Positions 51,280 through 59,247 of a stretch of DNA of 64,000 nt are shown here, piece by piece. Position 1 is the first letter of the stretch. Every line of letters begins with the position of its first letter. The DNA is taken from NCBI GenBank assembly GCA_023397655.1, contig JAEWTW010000057.1, positions 124,001 to 188,000 on the forward strand. The letters are read 5' to 3'. The notes beneath the pieces are model-generated. The model saw only the letters and a program-made list of their open reading frames with translations, did not search any database and had not been told where the DNA came from. The position numbers and the translations under genes are program-made. The stretch comes from Bacillota bacterium (GTDB lineage Bacteria > Bacillota > Clostridia > Christensenellales > SZUA-584).

Positions 51280-51717
51280 ATGAAAATCATTAAAGAAGAA
51301 GAATTCAACAAACAAAACGTATTTGGCAAAGGTCAGACAAACACGATGTTTGCTCAGTATTTCGTCGGTGAGTCATTTCTAAAGCCGCTGACTGTGCCGG
51401 GTGAGACCCCCGTATTTCTTGCCAATATCACCTTTGAGCCGGGTTGCCGAAACAATTGGCACATTCACCACGCAACGAAAGGCGGCGGACAAATCCTCAT
51501 CTGCACCGCGGGCGAAGGTTGGTATCAGGAAGAAGGGAAAGAAGCAGTAAGCCTTGAACCGGGTACCGTTATCGCAATCAAACCTGAGATAAAACACTGG
51601 CACGGTGCAAAATCGGACAGCTGGTTTAGTCATATTGCAGTGGAAGTACCGGGTGATAACTGCAAAAACGAATGGTGTGAGCCCGTTTCAGATGAAGAGT
51701 ATAGCATGTTGCAATAG
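51280..51717 (+). CDS. Cupin-domain protein
   Basis: The protein is 145 residues from ATG 51280, a single cupin barrel with metal-ligand histidines in NNWHIHHATKGGGQIL and IKHWHGAKS. Proteins of this kind sit beside carboxymuconolactone decarboxylases and may act on quinones or peroxides. AGAAGG precedes the ATG; the GTG six bases earlier is less likely. It is the first gene of the operon controlled by the MerR-type promoter. DNA is AT-richer than the flanking regions. Confidence 0.8.
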   Translation: MKIIKEEEFNKQNVFGKGQTNTMFAQYFVGESFLKPLTVPGETPVFLANITFEPGCRNNWHIHHATKGGGQILICTAGEGWYQEEGKEAVSLEPGTVIAIKPEIKHWHGAKSDSWFSHIAVEVPGDNCKNEWCEPVSDEEYSMLQ

Positions 51718-51734
51718 ATATCAGGAGGGCACAG

Positions 51735-52439
51735 ATGTCACACAAGACGGACCTATATATAACTGACTCGGAATTCATTGAGCGATATGATGCTTTTGCC
51801 TTACAGGAGGTTGTAAATGAACCGGGACAGCAGCTAGACGATACCACGCGTTACATTGCAATTCTGGCAACGTTGATAGGCTGTCAGGGTGTTGATGAAT
51901 ATCAAATGATATTGTCACAGGCCTTGGAAGGCGCGCTGACGCCGGTTATGGCCAAGGAAATCGTATATCAGGCAGCAGCTTATCTTGGAATAGGCCGGGT
52001 ATACCCCTTCCTGACAGCAACTAATGAGATTATGACTGGGCTTGGCATACAGCTTCCGCTCAAGGGTCAAGCCATGACAACCATGGAAGACCGTTTGGAA
52101 AAGGGCGCACAGGTCCAGGTGGACATTTTTGGTGCCGGTATGAAGGAATTCTGGAGGGGCGGCCATATCAACCGCTGGCTGGCGGCAAACTGTTTTGGTG
52201 ACTATTACACGCGAAACGGGCTTGATTTGAAGCAGCGGGAGATGATCACATTCTGTTTTCTTGCTGCCATGGGCGGCTGCGAACCACAGCTGACAAGCCA
52301 TGCAGCGGGGAACATGAATCTTGGCAATGATAAGGAATTCCTGATGAGAGTCGTGTCTCAATGCCTGCCATATTTGGGTTATCCCAGAAGCCTGAATGCC
52401 ATCAGCTGTATCAATAAAGCGGCTGAAAATAATATGTAA
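51735..52439 (+). CDS. Carboxymuconolactone decarboxylase-family protein
   Basis: The protein is 234 residues with two CMD-like helical units; the first has RYIAILATLIGCQGVDEYQ and the second LDLKQREMITFCFLAAMGGC, cited as QREMITFCFLAA. It resembles YraC-like proteins found with the AdhR regulator in Bacillus. The catalytic Cys pair of AhpD is not obvious, so function is uncertain. AGGAGG precedes the start. It shares an operon with the cupin and lipoprotein genes. Confidence 0.8.
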   Translation: MSHKTDLYITDSEFIERYDAFALQEVVNEPGQQLDDTTRYIAILATLIGCQGVDEYQMILSQALEGALTPVMAKEIVYQAAAYLGIGRVYPFLTATNEIMTGLGIQLPLKGQAMTTMEDRLEKGAQVQVDIFGAGMKEFWRGGHINRWLAANCFGDYYTRNGLDLKQREMITFCFLAAMGGCEPQLTSHAAGNMNLGNDKEFLMRVVSQCLPYLGYPRSLNAISCINKAAENNM

Positions 52440-52449
52440 GGAATGCCAA

Positions 52450-53019
52450 ATGAAAAGAAAGACGCGGCTTGCATTAATATTGATGACCTTGCTGATGCTG
52501 GCTTTATTGGCCGGATGTGCTACTGACAACACAGGCATGAATGCGCCATCGCTTGCCGGAGAAAATAGTACGGTCACGGAAAATGAAGCGCCAAACAGCA
52601 GCCGTGAGCCTGAAAATGATATTGAAGGAATTCAAGAAACTACTGAGGAGATACCGAGTGATTTGATGAATTTACATATTGGAGAGTATTTGTTCACAGC
52701 AACGTTAGTCAATAATTCAACGACTGAGGCAATAAAAAGCATGCTGGCAGAAGGGCCCATCACAATTGAGATGAGCGACTACGGTAATATGGAGAAGGTT
52801 GGATCATTTGAGACGAGCTTGCCCAGAAATGATGAACAGATCACGACAGAACCGGGGGATTTAATACTGTATCAAGGAAAGGCTTTCGTTATATATTACG
52901 CGCCTAATTCTTGGTCTTTCACCCGGATCGGGAAGATTAATAACGTTACGCAAGAAGAACTAAAGCAGGCGCTTGGCACTGGAGAAGTGACAGTCACACT
53001 GTCATTGGCTCGGGATTAA
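52450..53019 (+). CDS. Lipoprotein with cyclophilin-like domain
   Basis: The protein is 189 residues from ATG 52450. The lipobox ends LLAGC (Cys23). A linker of about 50 residues rich in N, E, S and T is followed by a cyclophilin-like fold with NSTTEAIKSML, YGNMEKVGSFETSLP, ITTEPGDLILYQGKAFVIYY and WSFTRIGKI. Such proteins accompany aldo-keto reductases and flavodoxins in Clostridia; the isomerase residues are not conserved. It continues the operon. Confidence 0.8.
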   Translation: MKRKTRLALILMTLLMLALLAGCATDNTGMNAPSLAGENSTVTENEAPNSSREPENDIEGIQETTEEIPSDLMNLHIGEYLFTATLVNNSTTEAIKSMLAEGPITIEMSDYGNMEKVGSFETSLPRNDEQITTEPGDLILYQGKAFVIYYAPNSWSFTRIGKINNVTQEELKQALGTGEVTVTLSLARD

Positions 53020-53065
53020 GCTTCAACAAACCAATATAAAGATATAATAGAAAAAGGAGAGAACA

Positions 53066-53980
53066 ATGATTTTGCAAGAAAAGTTTACACTGTCCAATGG
53101 AGTGGGTATTCCCAAACTGGGCCTTGGAACCTGGATGATAGCCAATGAAAAAACCGAGCAGGCGGTTATTGAAGCGGTAAAAATCGGTTATCGTCATATT
53201 GATACGGCGCAAGCATATCGCAATGAAAGCGGTGTCGGAGATGGTGTCAGAGCGTGCGGTGTGAAACGGGACGATATGTTTATAACCACAAAACTTGCCG
53301 CGGAAGACAAGTCATATAAAAAGGCAGTTGCGTCGATTGATAATTCTCTTAAGACGATGGGGCTCGATTACATTGATATGATGATTATTCACAGCCCACA
53401 GCCGTGGATGAAATTCGGTGAAAAAGAACGTTTCTTTGAGGGGAACCGTGAGGCATGGAGAGCTCTTGAGGAGGCATACAAAGCCGGTAAGCTTCGAGCC
53501 ATCGGAGTTTCCAATTTCGAAAAAGTGGATCTGGATAACATTCTTAATGCTTGTACGGTCAAACCGATGGTTAACCAAATACTGGCTCATATAAGCAACA
53601 CGCCAAAAGAACTAATTCAATATGCGCAAGAAAAAGGTATACTTGTTGAGGCGTATTCTCCGATTGCACACGGAGTTATTTTGAAGAATCAAGAAATAGC
53701 AGCAATGGCTGAAAAATATAGCGTTTCGGTAGCTCAACTGTGTATTCGCTATGACCTGCAGCTTGGACTTCTTCCACTGCCTAAGACCGCAAATCCTGAG
53801 CACATGCAGAACAATGCGGATGTAGATTTCACTATATCAGACGAGGATATGGAATTCCTGAAAAATGTAGACCGCATTAAAGATTATGGGGATGCCAGCA
53901 TGATGCCTGTATTCGGTGGGAAAATGAACCTAGGCTCAGTGGTTAAAACCATTATAGGCTCAAGGCGAAATAAAGATTGA
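53066..53980 (+). CDS. Aldo/keto reductase
   Basis: The protein is 304 residues with the AKR catalytic tetrad: D46 in HIDTAQAY, Y51, K76 in TTKL and H109 in IIHSP. It uses NADPH to reduce aldehydes and ketones. AAGGAGAG precedes the start. It follows the CMD and lipoprotein genes and is immediately followed by a flavodoxin. The set suggests detoxification of reactive carbonyls. Confidence 0.93.
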   Translation: MILQEKFTLSNGVGIPKLGLGTWMIANEKTEQAVIEAVKIGYRHIDTAQAYRNESGVGDGVRACGVKRDDMFITTKLAAEDKSYKKAVASIDNSLKTMGLDYIDMMIIHSPQPWMKFGEKERFFEGNREAWRALEEAYKAGKLRAIGVSNFEKVDLDNILNACTVKPMVNQILAHISNTPKELIQYAQEKGILVEAYSPIAHGVILKNQEIAAMAEKYSVSVAQLCIRYDLQLGLLPLPKTANPEHMQNNADVDFTISDEDMEFLKNVDRIKDYGDASMMPVFGGKMNLGSVVKTIIGSRRNKD

Positions 53981-53991
53981 AGTGCATCATA

Positions 53992-54456
53992 ATGAAAAAC
54001 GTATTGGTGGCATATTATTCCCTTTCTGGTATAACAAGAAGAGTTGCCGGACAGATTCATCAAGATGTTGGCGGAACTCTGTTTGAGATTCAAGAAGCAG
54101 TTCCATATCCGCGGGACTACAGCGCTGTAGTAAAACAAGCTAAGAGAGAGATAGCAAGTGGATTCAGACCGGCGCTGAACGGCGAAATTCCAGATATCGG
54201 GGAATATGATCTGATTATACTGGGATCACCAAATTGGTGGAGCACCGTTGCTCCCCCGATAACGGCTTTTCTGACTCAGGCGGATTTTGAGAGAAAGACA
54301 ATAGCGCCTTTCATTACACACGGCGGCGGGGGTCTTAATCAAACGGTCGGCGATATCAGGAAACTTTGCCCGCATTCTAATGTGCTTTCAGGGTTTGATG
54401 CTAACAGAAGCGGGCAGCTTATGGTATGGCTGAAATCACTGGATATTACGAATTAA
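53992..54456 (+). CDS. Flavodoxin (Flavodoxin_4 type)
   Basis: The protein is 154 residues from ATG 53992. The FMN loop is YSLSGITRRVA; GSPNWWSTVAPPI and the THGGGG motif match the Flavodoxin_4 group that accompanies aldo-keto reductases. It lies 11 bases after the reductase stop and shares its transcript. A strong terminator lies 57 bases after its stop. Confidence 0.88.
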   Translation: MKNVLVAYYSLSGITRRVAGQIHQDVGGTLFEIQEAVPYPRDYSAVVKQAKREIASGFRPALNGEIPDIGEYDLIILGSPNWWSTVAPPITAFLTQADFERKTIAPFITHGGGGLNQTVGDIRKLCPHSNVLSGFDANRSGQLMVWLKSLDITN

Positions 54457-54512
54457 ATGGAATACAATTTAACACTGTAAGGGATTTTTATATAATCATT
54501 AAGGCGATCAGT

Positions 54513-54550
54513 GGCTCCTCAACCCAGAGCGGTTTGAGGAGCCTTTTTTT
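54513..54550 (+). terminator. Intrinsic terminator of the AdhR-like operon
   Basis: GGCTCCTCAA and TTGAGGAGCC form a 10-bp stem, followed by seven Ts. Confidence 0.92.
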
Positions 54551-54551
54551 C

Positions 54552-54854
54552 GTGAGCTCGGGGCTCAATTCGTTGGAGGAGGAGAGCGCAAAAAAGCTAT
54601 CCTGCATTGAGTTGATGGTTTATTATGAGTCGGTGAAGGTCAGGGTGATCGGATATCTTTCAGAGTTTACGGACGGTATGCTGCCAGAAAACCCCGAAGG
54701 TTGTCAATACAGCCGTCTGGCGCTTATACTCGGCCAGTATCGGCACCTCTATGCGCACCTTGGCAACATCAACGCGGCGAAGATGGTGCAGACAGGGGAG
54801 TGGACACGCGTGGTGGGGATGGACAGCGATTTTTCACTCAGGCCTTATGAATAA
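54552..54854 (+). CDS. Possible hypothetical protein or fragment, about 100 aa
   Basis: From GTG 54552 the frame reads as a helical, charged protein (LEEESAKKLSCIELM, then YLSEFTDGMLPENPEGCQYS and LILGQYRHLYAHLGN). Codon use looks like that of the region's real genes, which argues for genuine coding origin. There is no ribosome site, and the same frame extends upstream through the terminator stem. It may be the remnant of a longer gene. No family recognised. Confidence 0.35.
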   Translation: MSSGLNSLEEESAKKLSCIELMVYYESVKVRVIGYLSEFTDGMLPENPEGCQYSRLALILGQYRHLYAHLGNINAAKMVQTGEWTRVVGMDSDFSLRPYE

Positions 54855-55015
54855 GTCCGGCAGCGGCTATAAATAGCCATAATAATTGAAACAGCTCTTA
54901 AAAACCGACCTTTTTAATGTTTGCCCTACACTCATAACAAGGTTATAATATATAAAAATTAGCATGGGTTAACATCAAGACTTGTATGTTGACTATGGCT
55001 GAAGGGGCAGCTCAT

Positions 55016-56188
55016 TTGAAGGAAAAACTGAAAAAATTGGGCATTACCAAAAACAATGCGCTGATACTGCTCTTTTTAACAGTAGTTATATTTTGGATCG
55101 CGTATGTGGGGGGCACGGGCAGCGTGGAGACATCCGCCGAAAAAACGGCGCGCGCGCTGACGCTGACGCTTTGGGCAATACTGCTGGAGGCTCTGCCGTT
55201 CGTGCTGCTGGGTTCGCTGTTATCCGGCCTCATACAGGTGTTCGTGACAGAGGATATGCTGCTGCGCATACTCCCCAAAAATAAGGTGCTGCAGGTGGTG
55301 GCGGCGGCGCTGGTGGGGCTGATATTTCCGGTATGCGAGTGCGCCATCATACCCATCGCACGCGGGCTTGTCAAAAAGGGCATGCCAGTGGGCGCGGCCA
55401 TCGCTTTCATGACCGCAACGCCTATTATCAACCCCATCGTACTGCTGTCAACATACAACGCGTTTCCCACCATGCCGCAGATGGCGCTGTGGCGCTTCCT
55501 GTTCGGCTTTGCGGGCGCGGTGATCATTGGGTTCATCGCGGGTCGGTTCACAGGCGGGCCGGTGCTGAAGGACAGCGTGTCAGACGCTGTGGCAGTATGC
55601 GGCTGCGGGCATGAACACGCGCATGAACACGAATGTAGCTGCGGGCATGAGCACGCGCATGAACACGAACACGAATGTAGCTGCGGGCATGAGCACGAGC
55701 ACGAACATGAACACGAGTGCGGCTGCGGGCATGAGCACGTGCACGATAACGGCAGCAGGAGCGGTGCGTGGGACGCCATACGCTCAGTTCTCGCCCACAC
55801 GGGAGACGAGCTGAAAAGCGTGGGTGCCTATCTGATATTCGGTGCTCTGATCGCGGCGGCGATGCAGCTGCTGGTGCCTAAAGACGTAATTTCCGGCATT
55901 GGCAGCGGCAGTGTGTCGTCCACGCTTGCCATGATGCTTTTGGCCTTTGTGATGTCGCTGTGTTCCGAAGCGGATGCGTTCGTAGCCAGCACGTTTATGA
56001 CTCAGTTTCCGGCGGCGGCAGTGCTCGGGTTCCTCATCACCGGTCCGATGATCGACATCAAGAACACGATGATGCTGATGGGCAGCTTTAAAAAGCGTTT
56101 TGCCTTGAAGCTGATTATCATCATACTGCTGGTATGCTTTGCACTGGCGATGGCAGCCGGTCTCTTTGTAAAAGGAGGCGGCTCATGA
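55016..56188 (+). CDS. Permease of the UPF0718/YcgR type with His/Cys-rich loop
   Basis: The protein is 390 residues from TTG 55016, which has AAGGGG upstream; ATGs at 54986 and 54995 are alternatives without ribosome sites. About eight membrane segments flank a central loop (residues about 196-246) made of four copies of a CxCGHEH unit followed by HEHEHE-like runs. PVCECAIIPIARGL and the CSEADAFVAS signature are typical of the family. Its partner YcgQ follows by an ATGA overlap. The loop should bind zinc, copper or nickel, suggesting metal transport or export. Confidence 0.88.
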   Translation: MKEKLKKLGITKNNALILLFLTVVIFWIAYVGGTGSVETSAEKTARALTLTLWAILLEALPFVLLGSLLSGLIQVFVTEDMLLRILPKNKVLQVVAAALVGLIFPVCECAIIPIARGLVKKGMPVGAAIAFMTATPIINPIVLLSTYNAFPTMPQMALWRFLFGFAGAVIIGFIAGRFTGGPVLKDSVSDAVAVCGCGHEHAHEHECSCGHEHAHEHEHECSCGHEHEHEHEHECGCGHEHVHDNGSRSGAWDAIRSVLAHTGDELKSVGAYLIFGALIAAAMQLLVPKDVISGIGSGSVSSTLAMMLLAFVMSLCSEADAFVASTFMTQFPAAAVLGFLITGPMIDIKNTMMLMGSFKKRFALKLIIIILLVCFALAMAAGLFVKGGGS

Positions 56189-57036
56189 ACAGACGCTTTA
56201 CGGAATTGCTTTGGCTGCTGATATTGACCGCCCTGGCCATTGTGACGGGGATGCTGCTGTTCACGGGCGATATCTCGCTGTATCTCGCACCCCGGATGTT
56301 TCCGGTGGCATGGTTCGGCTTTGGCATGCTGTGCCTGCTCACCGTGTTTCAGCTGGTGCGCATCGCCAGAGCGCGTCGCCAGGACTACGGCAAAAAGCCA
56401 AGGCTGTATGGCCTGATGTTTTTGATACCGCTCGTGCTGCTGGCCACCACGCCGCCCGATGGGAATACGGCGATGTCGCTGACCAACCCGGGGCTGCGGA
56501 TCGTGGGCGCTGAGCAGCAGGATACGCAAGCCCCGGAACCGGTGGAAACGGCAGCTGCGGAACCCACGGAAACGCCGCTCACCACATCCGTAACGGAGGC
56601 ACTGCCGGATAATCCCCAAGCACCAGCTGCTGCGGATGCGTCGGAGCTCTTGCCCTGTGTGCTGACAGATGAATCGGGAGAGTTTCCCGCGGACACCTTC
56701 AGCGACTATGTCTACGTGCCCGTTGAAGAGCTTCAGGGGCAGCGCATCTCGCTGTATGGGTTCGTGTACAAGGACGACGCTTTCCCCGAAGGCACGCTGC
56801 TCGTCTCGCGCATGCTGATGACCTGCTGTGCCGCCGATGCGTCGCTGGTCGGCTTCCATGTGCGTGTGGAGGATGCGGACGCGTTCGAGGATGACGAATG
56901 GGTTCAGGTGACCGGCACGGTGCAAGCCTTTAAGCTCGGCTACGAAGGCGATATATATACCATGCCGATACTGACTGACGGTGAGATAATCCGCCGCAGC
57001 GCGCCGATGGGCGACCCGTATATCTATCCGTACTAG
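56185..57036 (+). CDS. TIGR03943/YcgQ-family membrane protein
   Basis: The protein is 283 residues. Two or three N-terminal membrane segments and a linker rich in T, P, E and A precede a C-terminal beta domain with ISLYGFVYKDDAFPEGTLLV, cited as ISLYGFVYKDD, and MTCCAADASLVGF. These traits match the YcgQ family. It always pairs with YcgR-type permeases; a complex is inferred. ATG 56185 overlaps the permease stop and has AAAGGAGG upstream. The CC in the last domain may bind the same metal. Confidence 0.85.
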   Translation: MNRRFTELLWLLILTALAIVTGMLLFTGDISLYLAPRMFPVAWFGFGMLCLLTVFQLVRIARARRQDYGKKPRLYGLMFLIPLVLLATTPPDGNTAMSLTNPGLRIVGAEQQDTQAPEPVETAAAEPTETPLTTSVTEALPDNPQAPAAADASELLPCVLTDESGEFPADTFSDYVYVPVEELQGQRISLYGFVYKDDAFPEGTLLVSRMLMTCCAADASLVGFHVRVEDADAFEDDEWVQVTGTVQAFKLGYEGDIYTMPILTDGEIIRRSAPMGDPYIYPY

Positions 57037-57063
57037 GTCATAATGCCAAAGCCGGACTGTCTG

Positions 57064-57612
57064 TTATTTCAACAGGCTGTCAATCTGTTTAACCGGCATC
57101 AGTGCAGACAGCATCTGATAGATGGCGTCACGGCTTTGCGGCGGCGCTGAAATCTGCTTCTGTTCCCACAGAGCATAATTTCCCCAGCAGAAGGAGCTCC
57201 AGTTCTGCTGGATATCGCGGTCTCTCGTGATCACAGTGATAAAAAGCTCCTTGTGCAATTCGTCCATGCAGCTGTTGAAGGCTTTGCTCGGCAGAAAGAG
57301 CATGCCTTTGATTTGCGTCGTCGTTAGAGGGCCTGCTGATGATAATATACCGAACAACTCGGTGCTTTGAGGGGAGAGCTTTTCTATCCTCTGTTTCATA
57401 GGTTTAATCAGATAATAGAGCTCCCGCGAGAGGTAGGTGACCCGGCCTTTATAGAGTTTGCTGTAAAAAACATCGCCGCTTTCCATCAGAGAGACAACGG
57501 TTTCCCAATCCCCGCCGACAGTATCCAATGAAGGCAAATCCCGGCTTTCATTACACAGCAGCAGCCCGTTATGCTCGAAATAGGATTTTAAAAGTGTAAA
57601 CTTTTTATCCAT
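57064..57612 (-). CDS. Winged-helix, AlkZ-related protein
   Basis: The protein is 182 residues. Its middle part resembles short AlkZ-like/winged-helix proteins of Clostridia: a YLSRELYYLIKPM patch followed by a PLTTTQIKGML helix-turn-helix. The catalytic Gln-x-Gln of the AlkZ glycosylases is not seen, so enzymatic activity is doubtful. It is the last gene of a minus-strand run that begins with rsgA. It starts 4 bases after the previous gene's stop (coupled). Confidence 0.55.
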   Translation of the reverse strand: MDKKFTLLKSYFEHNGLLLCNESRDLPSLDTVGGDWETVVSLMESGDVFYSKLYKGRVTYLSRELYYLIKPMKQRIEKLSPQSTELFGILSSAGPLTTTQIKGMLFLPSKAFNSCMDELHKELFITVITRDRDIQQNWSSFCWGNYALWEQKQISAPPQSRDAIYQMLSALMPVKQIDSLLK

Positions 57613-57615
57613 AAG

Positions 57616-57984
57616 TTAACCTTCCGTATTGACTCCATAGGCTCTGTGCACAGCTTCCAACCCGTCCAGTATCTCCTGCCGGGAGAAGTTGGCACTTTCC
57701 AGCTGTTCATCCGAAAGCATTTGAACATCCTGATAAAACTGCAAGGCCACTTCCATTCTCTGCTGCTGGGGAAGTTGTTCAAACTCATTAAAAAGCAGAT
57801 CTTCCGCCTCGCAGATCTTGTTTTCCTCAAGCAGCGCACGCAACCGCTGGTAAAGAGCACCGCCTTCCGTGATGTATCCCTGCTCGTCGATCAGCTGCAG
57901 CGCGGCTTCCTTATGAAATATTGTTCTTGCAAGGAATCGTGACAGATTTTCGATCTCACGCAATATGTAATCGTTTTGAAACAT
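57616..57984 (-). CDS. DUF6483-like small helical protein, 122 aa
   Basis: The start at 57984 has CGGAGG upstream. The protein is all-helical with TPR-like features (LYQRLRALLEENKICEAEDLL, cited as LRALLEENKICEAEDLL) and an acidic tail. It looks like DUF6483 proteins seen next to RsgA in Clostridia, but the assignment is by pattern. It is followed by the winged-helix gene in the same direction. Confidence 0.65.
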   Translation of the reverse strand: MFQNDYILREIENLSRFLARTIFHKEAALQLIDEQGYITEGGALYQRLRALLEENKICEAEDLLFNEFEQLPQQQRMEVALQFYQDVQMLSDEQLESANFSRQEILDGLEAVHRAYGVNTEG

Positions 57985-58007
57985 AGAGCAACCTCCGTAT
58001 ACAGTAT

Positions 58008-58031
58008 GCGCCGGCCATTCCTGGCCGGCGC
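58008..58031. repeat. Perfect 10-bp inverted repeat in the rsgA operon
   Basis: GCGCCGGCCA and TGGCCGGCGC with a four-base loop. There is no T tract on either strand, so it is more likely an mRNA stabiliser, processing site or pause than a terminator. Confidence 0.7.
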
Positions 58032-58039
58032 TTATCGCA

Positions 58040-59062
58040 TTACCGTCTTTTGAAGTCATCCTTTTCCTTCACGATGCGGCGCATCTCCTTCATGCCGCCC
58101 GGCCCCAGCATATACTCGATCTTGGCAGCTTCGATCTGCCGCGAGTCCATTGCTGCGTAGGCAGCCTCCCGGCGCAGCTTGCGCCAGCTTTCCAGACGCT
58201 CTTCAGACAGAGATCCGTTCAGAATCGCCGCTTGCACCACACAGCCTGGCTCGCTTCCGTGGCCGCAGTCCGTAAAGCGGCACTGCTGTGCCAGCGCTTC
58301 AATGTCCGAAAAGCTGCGGGAGAAGTCCGCGCACTCAATACCCAGCTCGCGCATGCCCGGCGTATCGATCACCGCTCCGCCCAGCAGCGGCATCAGATTG
58401 CGCGCTGTCGTGGTATGACGGCCCTTGCCGTCGCTGCGCGTTTCACCCGTCGCCAGCAGAACATGTTCCGCCAGCCGGTTGATCAGCGTGGATTTGCCGA
58501 TGCCTGATGAACCGATGAACGCCACTGTGCAGCCGGTGATACAGCCCTTCAGCCGCTCCAGCTCCTCCGGTGAAACGATCACGTCCACGCCCGGCGCGGC
58601 AGCTTCCGCTTCCATGCGCCTTGCGGCAACATCGCCGCATAGATCCGATTTGGTCAGCACCACCACAGGCAGTGCGCCGCTGTCCCACGCGACGGCGAGA
58701 TACCGTTCTAGCCGCCGTATGTTGAAATCCCTGTCCAGGCCCATGCAGACGAACACCGTATCGACGTTGGCCGCCACCACCTGCTGCCCGCCCTTGGAAC
58801 GGCGGACGAACGCGCTGCGGCGCTCCATCACGCGACGTATGATGCCTTCGCTGTCCAGCAGCACATAATCGCCCACCACCGGCAGCAATTCTGACTCGTA
58901 AAGCAGCCGCCCCGCGCTGCGCGCTTCCATCTCGCCCTCCGGTGTCAGCACGCGGCAGATGCCGTGGGATTGTGCCGCCACGCGCCCGGGTATCAGCCCT
59001 TCGGCATGTGCGGTCTCAAAATGCGCGGGAGAGAACCCCAGCGCGTTAATAGCCATGTCCAA
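58040..59062 (-). CDS. rsgA: Ribosome small-subunit-dependent GTPase A
   Basis: The protein is 340 residues. An OB-fold (about 30-95) precedes a circularly permuted GTPase with TKSD (137-140), the G1 loop GSSGIGKST (184-192) and DTPGMREL. The C-terminal zinc knuckle has C261, C266, H268, C274. RsgA checks late 30S ribosome maturation. The TTG start has GGAGG nine bases upstream. A short leader frame and hairpin precede it. Confidence 0.93.
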   Translation of the reverse strand: MDMAINALGFSPAHFETAHAEGLIPGRVAAQSHGICRVLTPEGEMEARSAGRLLYESELLPVVGDYVLLDSEGIIRRVMERRSAFVRRSKGGQQVVAANVDTVFVCMGLDRDFNIRRLERYLAVAWDSGALPVVVLTKSDLCGDVAARRMEAEAAAPGVDVIVSPEELERLKGCITGCTVAFIGSSGIGKSTLINRLAEHVLLATGETRSDGKGRHTTTARNLMPLLGGAVIDTPGMRELGIECADFSRSFSDIEALAQQCRFTDCGHGSEPGCVVQAAILNGSLSEERLESWRKLRREAAYAAMDSRQIEAAKIEYMLGPGGMKEMRRIVKEKDDFKRR

Positions 59063-59101
59063 TTTTCATAACCTCCGAAAAGTTCTGTTTTTGTGGCTTT
59101 T

Positions 59102-59138
59102 CGGGAGGCGTTCAGCGTTAGTTGATACACGCCTCCCG
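59102..59138. repeat. 9-bp inverted repeat upstream of rsgA
   Basis: CGGGAGGCG and CGCCTCCCG, 19 bases apart. On the transcribed (minus) strand it spans the end of the 18-codon leader frame, about 40 bases before rsgA. Confidence 0.6.
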
Positions 59139-59174
59139 TTTGGCGGCAATCTCCATTTTAACGTATTTAATCAT
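59118..59174 (-). CDS. Possible 18-residue leader peptide of rsgA
   Basis: AAAGGAG stands about ten bases before an ATG that opens MIKYVKMEIAAKREACIN and stops. The stop lies inside the loop of the inverted repeat at 59102-59138. Its position ahead of rsgA suggests translational attenuation. It could equally be a chance frame. Confidence 0.4.
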   Translation of the reverse strand: MIKYVKMEIAAKREACIN

Positions 59175-59247
59175 AAATAAACACTCTCCTTTCAAGGATT
59201 CTGACATATGAATTATAGCACAAAAGGCATATTCTTCAAACCTAATA

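Noticed and set aside
55012..55800. Serine/cysteine-rich minus-strand frame over the permease, and possible CRISPR-like repeats at 55601-55750
   Set aside because: The repeats are in-frame His/Cys codons of the permease, have no spacers, and the minus frame is their complement.
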